Below, in pieces: positions 41,106 to 50,891 of a stretch of DNA of 64,000 nt. The translations under genes were made by a program, and so were the position numbers. The stretch comes from Didymella arachidicola. Its lineage: Eukaryota; Ascomycota; Dothideomycetes; Pleosporales; Didymellaceae. The first letter of the stretch is position 1. Every line of letters begins with the position of its first letter. The stretch spans positions 2,852,001 through 2,916,000 of the forward strand of contig CM049986.1 of assembly GCA_016630955.3 (NCBI GenBank). Reading direction: 5' to 3'. The notes under the pieces are model-generated. The model searched no databases. It worked only from the letters and a program-made list of their open reading frames with translations, and was not told the origin of the DNA.

Positions 41106-42953
41106 ATGTCAACTTTCATCTTTCCTGCCGGAAAGCACTCACGCAAAACCCTGACTGCTCGAATGAAGCCAACCACAATACCTAGGCAGCTATTCCATCT
41201 TATCCGTGGGGCAACTGATGCAGTTGAGGGGTTGGAGTTATTCCTCAATTTGCTCGAGGAGCCCCAATCCGAAACGACCTCTGAAGCCTTCGATAGGCCC
41301 GGCTACCTTGCGTTCGATGCTCATGTTGGAGACACTGCATGCCAGCTTCGTGCCTGTATGCTGCTCGAAGTCATAAATCGGTATCGACCTCTTCAATCAT
41401 CGTCTATTGAGCTTCTGCGGGTTCGAGCTTGCATTGATCGCCTCAAGAAAATGATCAGGAACGCACACAGCTTCTGTCAAGACCTACTCAAGATCCAATG
41501 GCACAAATCTCCAGTTGAAGCTCTCAGTAATCTTGGTGTGTCGAAGCATGGTATGACCATGGAAGAGATTCTTCGTAAGATTGGATGGCTCGATTCGGAA
41601 AGTCTGCCCGTGCCGCAAGACTCCGAATGTCTGCACATACCTCCAGATAGACACACTGAAAAAGTTTCGAGCGCTTCAGATAGGCAGCATTGTGTGTCAA
41701 ATGCGAGTCTGCAAACAGTCAACTCATCTGCGTGGTTACGCACTGGATCAGGAATTTTCGCCGCCGTGGCACAGAATGAAGATCACCAACTTGGAATGCT
41801 GGAAGCTACATCCAGCTCTTGGAAGCCCTGGGACTGGTATCAGAACGTCAACTTTCTTGTTTACTCCTACATTCTCTCAAAGTACAAACGTTTTGTAGTG
41901 CGTGCACAAGTTTATGGAGCGAACATCAAACCAGAACTCGCTCTTCAGGTCAGCCATGATTTGATGGGTAGCCATCTCCAACATCCATATCAAATTCTGA
42001 CGCGGAAACCAATCGAGGAAGAGATTCGAGTACTGCAGAGTTATATTTCCGATTTAAGCTGTTCATGGCTGCAGTCAGTAGCCCGCACGTTCTGTCCGCA
42101 TCAAAATCTAATGACAAGGTTAGTATCTAATTATCGAATGATGTTACTAGAACAATGAGCTGATGATCATATCCAAGACTTCTAGAGACATCGCAAAGGA
42201 CTAGTGTAAAGGGCGTGTCCTCTGTCTCTAGTTACATTGGTTATATAGCTATACGCGAACTATGGGCTCAAACATCAACTCCGATCATCGTTATTTCCAG
42301 AAGATTCTGTCCGCTCGGTATGTTTGTTAATAATCTTTGTGAGTCTTTGTTACTGACCTGCTTCATAAACAGGTTTTCATGCCAACGTTTTCGAGGCAGC
42401 TTTGCACGTATCTGACTACCGCGCCGACATAACTGACTCTGTGATTCGACCAAATATCTCATGGAAACTGAGACATGTTTCGAAAGAGGAGCTTCAAGGT
42501 TTGCGAAAGTCCTTGCGTCCACATATCGTAATTTGTGGGAACAGTCTCGATGGTGAAAATGCAGATTATCTTGAACGCCTGTCATCGTCCTTTTTACATA
42601 AGGACGAAGAGTGCTCTGACAATTTGAAACACTGCAAGGAGGTTCTCTTGAGTAATCAGGATCAGGTAGTCTTGGCTATCTTCGCAGATCACCGTCATTA
42701 TGCTTTCGAATTATCTGGAGAAGATGGGGAGCGTGGAGAAGAGGCAGTGATACAGCAAATCATGGATGGGATTGTTCCAGGTCTATCAAAAACTTGGCGC
42801 AAGGCCAAGAATGAAGCTAGAAATCTGGGTACGGGGCCTTCATTGAGACTGTTCATGTGGCAGCACGTCGCTCTCGAGTCGCCTGCAAGGATTCTTCGAC
42901 TACTAGAGGGTCTGGAAAGACCATGGCTTATAGGTGCTCCTGTCTTAGTGTAA
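41106..42953 (+). CDS. Unrecognised fungal protein, three exons
   Basis: Exons 41106-42118, 42178-42317 and 42373-42953 are joined by introns of 59 and 55 nt (GTTAGT...CAAG and GTATGT...ACAG). The spliced frame gives 577 residues without a stop, which supports a real gene. I do not recognise the family. It is soluble-looking and mostly helical, with no signal peptide or membrane segment. An N-terminal region of about 110 residues (LFHLIRGATDAVEGLELFL) looks like a helical bundle, and the C-terminal third contains IVICGNSLDGENADYLERL. Base composition is like that of the O-methyltransferase and P450, with no RIP. A translation start slightly upstream, or another 5' exon, is possible. Confidence 0.65.
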
Positions 42954-42995
42954 TAAAGACCGTAAAGGCACAAGATAATAAAAGCTAATGAGATT

Positions 42996-44845
42996 GCATG
43001 TACCCCACGGGCGAGTCGGACACACGGGCGAGTCGGACACTTTTGCCAAGACCCCACCAAACCACCCTCACTACACCAATGCCGCCCTAACAACACCAGT
43101 TAGACGCGTTACAAGAACGCTAGATACAGCTTGCGCTTTAAGCTCTTAAAAAGACATAACTCTCTCCCTACGGCGCGCTGCAGCTATATATAGAGCTCCC
43201 CTACAGACACTAAGCGACCGACGCGCATGAGCTCATTGACCTTATCCCCATACGCCTTCTTTAGAGGGCCAAAACAACCCACGTTAAGTAGCTGCAGGAG
43301 GTGCGACAAGTGCGCAGGCATACATACAGTGATAATCTTGTTATCCTTACAGTATTGCTGGAAATCCAGCGAATCGTGGCTCTCGTGGCCATCGATAACT
43401 AGCAGACAGTGGCTGCCAATAGTACGCTCCTTTATATGCGCGTTAAATTGCATTAACCAGTTAAGACCAAGCTTGTTGTTAGTCCAGCCGTTCTCAGAGA
43501 CTCTAATAACCCAGCCCTAGGGCAGATCTTCCTCTTTGTACCAGCTTAAGAGGTGAGTGGCGCCCTAGAAGATGATGAAGGGCGGAATGGCCCACCCTTT
43601 GGCATTGATGCCCTTAATCACCGTTGTCTACTCCCGGTTGCCTGGCTGGACCTGCTTTGGTCGTCCTCGTCTCTCTGAAGCTGTGACGACTGCTCCAGTG
43701 GATATCTGGCCCATCATGAAGCCTGTCTCGTCGAAGTTGTACGTGTCATCATCCTGGATACCATACTTGGCTTTAATGTTGGCTACTAGGCTAAACCAGC
43801 CCTGGATTACTTCAGGATCCTCACAGAGGGCTCTTCTGTAGTCGTACTTGCGATTGAACTTCACTACAAGCTCTGGTTAGCGCTTAACGAACGTACTAGG
43901 CCAATTTATGCCAACATGGCCCAGGTTGCGCTCAGCGCGCAAAGAATTGGCCATATCAGCTACAGCAGCCAGACGAGGGGGAAATCCTCGCGCTACCAGC
44001 TCAAGTATGTGATCAACAATCACCCGCTCCTCAGTATCGGTCAGGCTCCGTGAGTTAGCTATAGAATTGGCTCGTGAAGGTCGTCCGGCGCAACCGGATT
44101 AACCACATTACAAAGCAGGAACTCCTGCCATGCTTTAAAGCAGCTCACAAGAAAGCTATTACCCCTATCAACATCCAGGGAGGGTTCCGAGGCGCTGGAC
44201 TGGTCTCTTTTGACCCAGAACGGGTCATATCAACCCTTGATGTGAAGCTGCGCACTCCATCACCACCACTCCCTACAAACAACGAGCCCTGGCAGTCGCA
44301 AACCCCAAGCAATACCCTGGAATTTAGGTCGTAATCAGCTTTAATCCGAGAGAAGTATAAGAAGCAGCAGGGCAGCTCACCAAACTCTGTGCTAAGTGCG
44401 CTTGAGCACTACGCAAAGGGGGCAGCAATTGTTGCGCACAAGCTGGTTTTAGCACAACAAGAGAACGCTGAGCTTTGAGCAGCCAATGAAGCCGCCACGC
44501 GACGTAAATCGCACAAAAGAAAGCATATTCAAGCTGAGGGAAGCCTTGCAGTTAAAGAAGGCCAGCGGTTGACTGCTCTACAGGAGTTTGGCGCGCGTGG
44601 TGATGGTAAGAAGGCAAGGAAGCAGGTGCGCGCTGAAGGAGGTGAACCATCCCAACGACGCTGTGGACGGTGCGGAGAGGGTGGGCACAACGCGCGAACG
44701 TGCAAGGATGCTGTAGAAGAGGTCTCTAAGTAATATTACAGCTTATTTCACCTTATGCAGGGCTAAAGTATGGTGTTTTGGGCCATAATAGGGTGAGTTT
44801 TGGTGTGGTCTTGGCAAAAGTGTTCCGCTCGTTGTACACGTACGT
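42996..44845 (+). mobile_element. Family B transposon with inverted central segment
   Basis: The left terminal repeat has doubled CACGGGCGAGTCGGACA, and the right end (GTACACGTACGT before TA at 44846-44847) is shorter and diverged. Reading left to right: transposase N-terminus forward (43078 to about 43226), then the catalytic core in reverse (about 43227-44087), then the C-terminal part forward (about 44088-44732). Both breakpoints fall on GCGC (43223-43226 and 44088-44091). The left boundary is uncertain by a few bases because no clean TA is seen. Confidence 0.8.
43078..44732 (+). pseudogene. Family B transposase disrupted by internal inversion
   Basis: The N-terminal HTH region reads forward but is RIP-damaged (several stops before 43226). 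The catalytic core lies on the opposite strand, with GRPSR at one junction, NFDETGF, VIDGHESH, a degraded LQLLNVGCF, and ending KVNELM. The forward frame resumes with RNRINHITK and runs through FRGAGLV to the C-terminal knuckle CGRCGEGGHNARTC and VEEVSK, with a few nonsense codons. Undoing the inversion would restore collinearity with 51021-52676, so rearrangement followed transposition. Confidence 0.85.
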
Positions 44846-45048
44846 TACTAAGAAGTATATATTAGTACTTATATATTCTCTGCATAGTACCTACACTCTA
44901 TAGCTACTTAATATAGTATGCTTCTTGCTATTAGCAACCAACTACTCTATAGTTCTTGCGAATCACCTCTACAACAGTTAAGGCTTAACGCTAATTCAGA
45001 AAGGCGATTTCTTTAAGATCTTCTAGTAAGCCTAGACGTAAACATTTA
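44846..45048. other. AT-rich spacer
   Basis: No gene or repeat recognised between the family B and family A elements. AT-rich, possibly a RIP-mutated relic of something unidentifiable. Confidence 0.4.
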
Positions 45049-45140
45049 CCGTGTCTGTGCACCTCGTGAGCCGGGTTAGTGCGTGAGCCACCCCACCAAC
45101 TTTGGACGTTACTTTAAACCCCCTACAACTTAACGCCACA

Positions 45141-47500
45141 ATGCCGTTAAAGGAAGCCCTTGCAGAGCTAGATAATTTAAGACCTAGAGAACAATTCTCA
45201 TACCGGGCTCTTGCCAAAAAACATGGCTGTTCACGCGCGACGTTAACCCGCCAGCACAGGGGTGAAGTTACCCCTCGTGAAGAGGTTACCAACAGCCAAC
45301 GGCTCCTCCACCTACGTGCTAAGGCAGAGCTTGTACAATACATTAGAGGACTTACAGAGAGACACCTAATGCCTATAAGGCAAATAATTATTAATTTCTT
45401 AACTCCTTTGTGCCGCTAGGAGCCTTCTAATAGCTAGATTACTAGGCTGTTAAACTAGAACCAAGACTACCTTATTACTACCTAGTTAACTCCTATAGAA
45501 ACTGTACGCTATAAGGCTAATTCTAGTAATAAATATAGCTTGTATTTCTAGCTCCTGCACCTTAAAATTAAGGAGTATAAAGTATTACCTAAGAATATAT
45601 ACAATATAGATAAAAAGGGATTTATAATTAGGGTAGTTAGAAGAAGCAAAAGGGTGTTTAATAAGGTACTATACTATAAGAGGTAGTTTAAATAACCTAC
45701 CTATAATAGTAATTAGAAGTAGATAACTATAGTTACTAGTATATATGCTAATAGTACCTACCTCCCTCTAGGGGTTATCTTTCTAGCTAAAGGTAACGCA
45801 GTATAAGTAAGCTAGGTACGCAAAATTAATCTAGCTAAGTACTTAGTTTATTTTACTATATTACCTACTAGTTAGATAAATAATAATTTAGGTATTACCT
45901 AGTTAGAATAGGTCTTTAATTGCTATACTAAGAGAAAAGCTTAGAGAAGGTATAGGCTACTTATTATTAATAGGTATAGTAGCTACGTAATAAAGGCCTT
46001 TATTAATTACTATAATTAGTATAAGATTCTACTACTTATCTTCTCTCTATACGCTACCTATACGCTTTAGCTACTAGATATAGTATACTTTAAGTTACTA
46101 GCTTAAAACTATACTAACTAACTAGTTAAATATAACTATATAATATAGGGATAGTACCTAGTAACTAAGGCTAACTTTATAAGCCTATTTTAGCCTACCT
46201 AGGTTTATACTTTTACTAAGGCGTTAGTAGAGAGTACCTTTAAAACTATAGGTATCTACCTACTAAACGCTAATATTATACTTAATTAGTTTAGAATACT
46301 AATACCTCTACTACCTGCAATACCTCTAGAGTAAGTGTTACGATCTCCGAAAGAACAGGTACTGATAGGAAGCGGGGCATCGCTTAGTTGACAGCGTGTC
46401 ACGTGTCACGTGATGCCTCCCGCCAAGGATGGGCATCCGGGATGCCATAGTATCCCAGGATGCCATAACATCCCCGGATGCCATAACCTCCAGGATATAG
46501 CTAGCACATAGGATGCAGCAGATATACCTATGTATATATTCTAGTAGGAACACAACTCTTACAGTGTGTGTTCAACCTAAGTTATCAAGTTTGTCTTTGG
46601 ATCTCAAACCCAACCTTCGAGCTAGACAGTCTACTCTGTACTACTCATTGTTACCCTGCTCTCAAGACTGACAGATCGTATCTGTACACCTTATTGCAAC
46701 CAACCCCTTCGGCTTCCTGTCACCGTACTCATCCCCGAGAACCAATAGAATTAGTGCTTACGAGCTTTGCTTAAAGTACGACTTCAACAGTAAGTAGGAC
46801 CTTAGGTAGCTTCTTCTAAGCCTAGTTAGTTAAAGACTAAGTTACTGCTAAGAAGCGCTATAAAGAATAAGGACCTTACTACTATAGACACAGTTAAATA
46901 GAGAATCTACTACCTCTACGTGCTTAATAAGCTTACCTAGCACAAGATTTAAGGCCTTAGAGAGGCAATAGCAGCTAAGAAGAGGAAGAACAAAAAGAAG
47001 AAAGCACTGCCTCTAGCCGCAGATAACCTTAATTTATAGGGTAGTGCTACCTAGTAGAGCCCCTAATTGAAGGCACGTGCCGATTAACGCTAGGCGGCAA
47101 CTAAGCAGTAGCAGTTAGAGGAAGAGGCCGCAAAAACCACTAGGCGTAAATTTAGCACTAGAATAAACTGCTTAAGGCAAAAGAGAAGGAGGATAACTGT
47201 GTAAGGCGGTTAAGGGAGAAAGAAGAGCGCGATCGCAAGGCTACTAAATCACGTGCTGAAATTAACGCGCGCAAGGCAGCGAGAGCAGCTCAGAAACGCG
47301 ATCGCGATGCTTAAAAAAGTATCTAATTGCCTAAACAGGCTAAGGGCAAGGTCTTACAGTAGTTGCAGTTAAAAATAACAAAGCAACGTGCTGGTGCTGC
47401 CGTGCGCAGGCCACGCGTGGTTCACGCGCGTTCCCTAACCCCCCTACCTAGATTAAGCACTAGTAGTCGCATAATTACCGCTACAAGAAAGTTAAGATAG
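45141..47500 (+). pseudogene. Family A transposase, RIP-degraded
   Basis: The first 92 residues are open (45141-45417): a Psq-like HTH with FSYRALAKKHGCSRATL. Beyond that there are many stops, but IDKKGFI (from NFDE.GF), LLIINRYSSY (from LLILDGH.SH) and GIYLLNANIILN (the LINE-target region in other copies) can still be followed. The solo LTR at 46336-46789 interrupts it about 80 bp past that site. The Lys/Arg/Glu-rich C-terminal part resumes after 46795. It gives the full-length layout of family A. Confidence 0.8.
46336..46789 (+). repeat. Solo LTR, Gypsy family, U3 type with GGATGCCAT repeats
   Basis: 454 bp, TGTTACGATCTCCG...TTCAACA, flanked by GTAAG (46331-46335 and 46790-46794). Of the three solo LTRs it is closest to those of the complete element, with fewer GGGATGCCAT units in U3 (about 46434-46495). 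Not RIP-mutated. Confidence 0.9.
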
Positions 47501-47835
47501 CTAAAATATGCGCAATAGTTAATAGATTAATCTGCTAGCTTTTCTTACAATAATCGCTTTTGTGTGTAGCTTAATAATCTTAATTCTTTCTGATGCTTAA
47601 AGGTAGTAGGGTGGCTCACTCGCTGACCCGGCTTATAAGGTGCACGGACACGGTATGGGTGGTTTTCAAAATACCTTCGACATCATGTGATTTAGCGCCG
47701 GGGAGGAGCCGGACACTATCAATGTCGAAGGTATACGAGGAATTTGGCGTAGAACAGCGACAAAGAACGTAGCTACTCCTTCTGGATAGCTTGAAGCTAG
47801 ATATTTTCGGTATATCGACTTTTCGTGGTGTTGTG

Positions 47836-49479
47836 ATGCCTCTGAGAAGGTCAAAACGTCGGACAATCGATGAGCCGGCTGCCGAATTGACAGAGGATGC
47901 ATCCGCTACACCCGCCTATAGTAAACGTCAGCGAACAGCCACAAGCCGCTTCGAAGTAGGACGGAATCCACCTACGCCGCCATCTACAGTACGACGTCTT
48001 TCATCGAGACCACCTGCAAGCCAAGCCACTGAGGCAGAGGAGGAGCAGTCGTTGTTTGTGCGAGGTGAGGATAGCGATGACCCCGAGGTCGACGACGGAG
48101 ACCCCAACCCAGAGGAGGTAGTCGATGATGTAGAAGCTCTCAGCGAAGTTGCTGCCGGTGCTGGAGAGGAGTCAGCCGCTGCTGGGGAGGAGGCTTTCTC
48201 AGAGCCAGAGCATGAGACGATCGCCACTTTGCGTTACCGCGCGACCTTCGGAGACATTGAGAGGAACCCTATCCACTCAGCGGCTGACTCTATGAGCAAC
48301 TACAAAGTGGGCTCACTTACTATGACGGGTCTGTGGATGTGGGTCGACGATGTAGTTGACAGCCAAGTCAACCGCCGCAGCAACATCGAAGTAGCGAGTC
48401 TTGTGGCAGAGCTCTGGTTTGGCAGAGGTACTAACAAGCGCGATAGACCCCAGAAACAGCTTCGTAGGGGCAACGTACGCGACGTACACGACCTGAGAGA
48501 CTTAGCAAAGTCACTAGACCTCGACACCAGCGAGAAGCTCACTATTGACTTCAACCTGTACCTCACTGGCGACCCTATCCCTATCCCCTCATCGCAACCG
48601 GCTGCGATCGCTCCGCCTCCTCCGCGATTATCTCAAGTGCGAGCGCGCACGGCGACTGTCATACAAGAAGAGGCGTTAGAGGGTGTAGTTGCTGCAAATT
48701 TGATGGGAGCTGGGGCCACGCTTGCTGTAAGAGACCACTGGCGTTGTGAGGATAAAGAGTGCGGTAACTGGCCGTGGACTTGCTGGCGGCCGCGTAGTGG
48801 CTTACCTGACGAGAGTCACTATCCTGTCAACCCGAATATTATCGCGATGTGGGCAAAGGCAGTGGACTTACGACAGTGTACTGTTGCGGAGCCAAACGAT
48901 CGCGTCAAATCTGCTATAATGAGAGCTCGCGAGAGGAGTGAGATTGACAAAGTACGCAAGCGGCAGCACAACGTCGGCGGGTGTAGCGGCGGAGGTGTAC
49001 TAGACGAGGTGCGGGAGCTCCAAAAATCTGTTCTGATGGCTCAATTGCAGCAAATTAATGGCGGCTTGGCAGCCCATCGGCCAGCCGCTGGCTGGGTGCC
49101 ATTTGAGTACGAGTTTTGGGGGGAAATTATGGCCCATACTGACAACTTTCTGGAGTATTTCGCGGCTAAATGGGACGTCAACGGCGCTGAGGAAGCTATC
49201 CAAGAGCTCAGGGATAAAGTTATACGAGACGGTCACATTAATATCAACATGTTGATGGACAACAGCGATGAGAATGGAGTGAGCATGGCTTTGTGGGTTG
49301 AGCACTTCGGCCTTGCACCTGGCTTCTTACTTCAACTCCGCCGTCATGCACTTAAATGGAGAAAGACGTATGGAGGCCTCAAACCTGACGACTTTGAAAA
49401 GATTGTTGCTGCGCGCAGGTCTCAGCAATCGCGGCGCGAGCAAAACCACAGGTCTCCGTTGAGCGACATTACTGTGTGA
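47836..49479 (+). CDS. Unrecognised accessory protein of the DD34E transposon
   Basis: 547 residues from the first ATG (47836); the frame is open a little upstream without ATG. The N-terminus is basic (MPLRRSKRR, NLS-like), followed by about 110 disordered residues with an acidic Glu/Asp-rich stretch. A folded region follows from about 130, with a Cys/Trp-rich motif CEDKECGNWPWTCW near 310 that could bind metal, then helical segments and a basic C-terminus (RRSQQSRREQNHR). Position between the terminal repeats and convergence with the transposase gene make it part of the element. I do not recognise the family; a DNA-binding partner of the transposase is only an inference. A host gene captured by the element is the alternative. 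Confidence 0.75.
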   Translation: MPLRRSKRRTIDEPAAELTEDASATPAYSKRQRTATSRFEVGRNPPTPPSTVRRLSSRPPASQATEAEEEQSLFVRGEDSDDPEVDDGDPNPEEVVDDVEALSEVAAGAGEESAAAGEEAFSEPEHETIATLRYRATFGDIERNPIHSAADSMSNYKVGSLTMTGLWMWVDDVVDSQVNRRSNIEVASLVAELWFGRGTNKRDRPQKQLRRGNVRDVHDLRDLAKSLDLDTSEKLTIDFNLYLTGDPIPIPSSQPAAIAPPPPRLSQVRARTATVIQEEALEGVVAANLMGAGATLAVRDHWRCEDKECGNWPWTCWRPRSGLPDESHYPVNPNIIAMWAKAVDLRQCTVAEPNDRVKSAIMRARERSEIDKVRKRQHNVGGCSGGGVLDEVRELQKSVLMAQLQQINGGLAAHRPAAGWVPFEYEFWGEIMAHTDNFLEYFAAKWDVNGAEEAIQELRDKVIRDGHININMLMDNSDENGVSMALWVEHFGLAPGFLLQLRRHALKWRKTYGGLKPDDFEKIVAARRSQQSRREQNHRSPLSDITV

Positions 49480-49656
49480 TGCCTGACGAGGTGAGTCGCG
49501 ATTTTCGCCACCTGTTCAAGTACATCACCTATACCAAACTACAACAACATAATATTAATTTATAAGAAGCTGTTTGAGTACTGATCTATATACAGGCAAC
49601 CTTCTATAAAATTTTCAGAATTATTTAATTGCTTTTGTAGGTTGCGCAACACTTTG

Positions 49657-50787
49657 TCACCAGCAATCGTCGACGTCGTCAGTCTCGGGATGCCCGTGCA
49701 CGTCTCCCCATCCCTCTGGCCGGTAACCACAAACCCAGAACCAGCTGCGGCAATCAATCTCTCGTAACACGCGTTCTACAGCATACTCTAAGAAGTAGTA
49801 GAAGTCCTCAAAGATCTCCTGCTCGTTGGCGTGCTTCTTTATCCAGCTCTTCAATTGTTTGAAGCTCTTCTCGATAGGGTTGTAGTCAGGAGAGTATGGC
49901 GGAAGATACTCTAGTTGCACCTCATACATCGCACAAAGCTCACGAAGCCGAGCCGATCGATGAATTGACGCGTTATCCAGAACGATTACTGAGTAACCTG
50001 GTGTTGTATGAGGCAGCACACAGCGAGCCATGAAGTCCTCCATGATCGCTGAGGTAATTGCGCCCTGAAAGATAGTGTAAGTGAGGTACCCGTTGACTGT
50101 CATTGCTGGTAAAAGTGACCAGCGCTCGCTCCTCTGCATGCTATACTCCAGCTCAACAGGCGTGTTGACTCTACTCCAACCGTACTTGCGATCGCCAGTT
50201 CGCTCGTTGCAAGCACTCTCATCAATAGCGATAATCTGTTCAGCTTTATACTGTGTCATCCGCGCTCGGAAGACCCGTCGGAGTGGCTCACTTTGCTCCC
50301 TCGCACGCTTTGTAGCCAGCTTTCTTGAGAAGTGGAGCTTCTGTAGAGCTCGCCACACTGTCGGCAGTGAGCAGTCTATATCGAAGTCGTCGTACAAGAA
50401 TTGCTGCATCTCATCCAGATAAGCGCTGGGTCTGCCATCAAGGTACGCCTCTAGAGCTTCCAGTTGAGCCTGCCGTAGTAATCTAGGTCGCCCAAGCCTG
50501 ACTGTTGGCGGAGGATAGCACTGTCCCCAGTACTCCAAGTTCAACCTCAACTTTGCTATCGTCTCGCGATGGACGCCTGTAGCAGCCACAACGTCAGCAT
50601 CTTTTTCACCAGCAGCTATATGCTCCATAACGGACTGCTGAAGCGTGGCTGACAGCCGCTGGCCGTTCTGACGCATTGTGGCAGGGAAACGAGACTTAAC
50701 AACACCAAAAAGTCGTGATAATAATGGCGATAGAGCTTCAGATGACGGCTCGCGATAATCAGAGGTTAATTTAAAAGCTTTGTGCAT
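49657..50787 (-). CDS. DD34E (IS630/Tc1-mariner superfamily) transposase
   Basis: 376 residues from the ATG at 50787; a second Met (MRQNGQRL, residue 38) is an alternative start. An N-terminal helix-turn-helix (SVMEHIAAGEKDADVVAATGV region) is followed by a GRPRLL linker and a second HTH (about 120-160), then the DDE_3 catalytic domain with AIDESACNE (D189), VIVLDNASIH (D271) and PYSPDYNPIE (E306). Exactly 34 residues separate the last two, the DD34E signature. The triad is complete, so it is probably active. It moves DNA by cut and paste, normally into TA. It is unrelated in family to the DDxD pogo transposases around it and shares its element with a second gene. Confidence 0.93.
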   Translation of the reverse strand: MHKAFKLTSDYREPSSEALSPLLSRLFGVVKSRFPATMRQNGQRLSATLQQSVMEHIAAGEKDADVVAATGVHRETIAKLRLNLEYWGQCYPPPTVRLGRPRLLRQAQLEALEAYLDGRPSAYLDEMQQFLYDDFDIDCSLPTVWRALQKLHFSRKLATKRAREQSEPLRRVFRARMTQYKAEQIIAIDESACNERTGDRKYGWSRVNTPVELEYSMQRSERWSLLPAMTVNGYLTYTIFQGAITSAIMEDFMARCVLPHTTPGYSVIVLDNASIHRSARLRELCAMYEVQLEYLPPYSPDYNPIEKSFKQLKSWIKKHANEQEIFEDFYYFLEYAVERVLREIDCRSWFWVCGYRPEGWGDVHGHPETDDVDDCW

Positions 50788-50891
50788 TGAGATACGCTTT
50801 ATTTTGTACTATGGGTGATGTTGTTGAAGTTTCCGGCGACCCCGCTAAAATCACGTGGTGTCGAAGGTATTTTGAAAAGCGTTATAGTATA

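Larger units (their letters stand above)
45049..47653 (+). mobile_element. Family A pogo-like transposon (copy 2), carrying a solo LTR
   Basis: TA at 45047-45048 and 47654-47655. Terminal repeats of about 45 bp start CCGTGTC(T/C)GTGCACCT and end in a GTGAGCC-rich doubled unit and CCACCC. This is the only family A copy with both ends in the window, about 2.15 kb without the inserted LTR. It has no LINE at the position where copies 1 and 3 are interrupted. Confidence 0.88.
47663..50878. mobile_element. Intact two-gene DD34E transposon
   Basis: 3216 bp with terminal inverted repeats of about 35 bp (TTTTCAAAATACCTTCGACA(T/C)CA(T/C)GTGATTT...). A further inverted copy of the outer motif (ATGTCGAAGGTAT, about 47721) lies inside the left end. 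It contains two convergent genes, an unrecognised protein on plus (47836-49479) and a transposase on minus (49657-50787), with 177 bp between their stops. Both frames are undamaged and unmutated by RIP. No clear target duplication was found next to TTTTC; an adjacent TA is present on the left (47654-47655), but eight bases out. Confidence 0.85.

Noticed and set aside
47929..48230. Antisense Ser-rich frame inside the accessory gene of the DD34E element
   Set aside because: It is the reverse of an acidic, Glu/Ala-rich coding stretch, and such shadows arise from codon bias.
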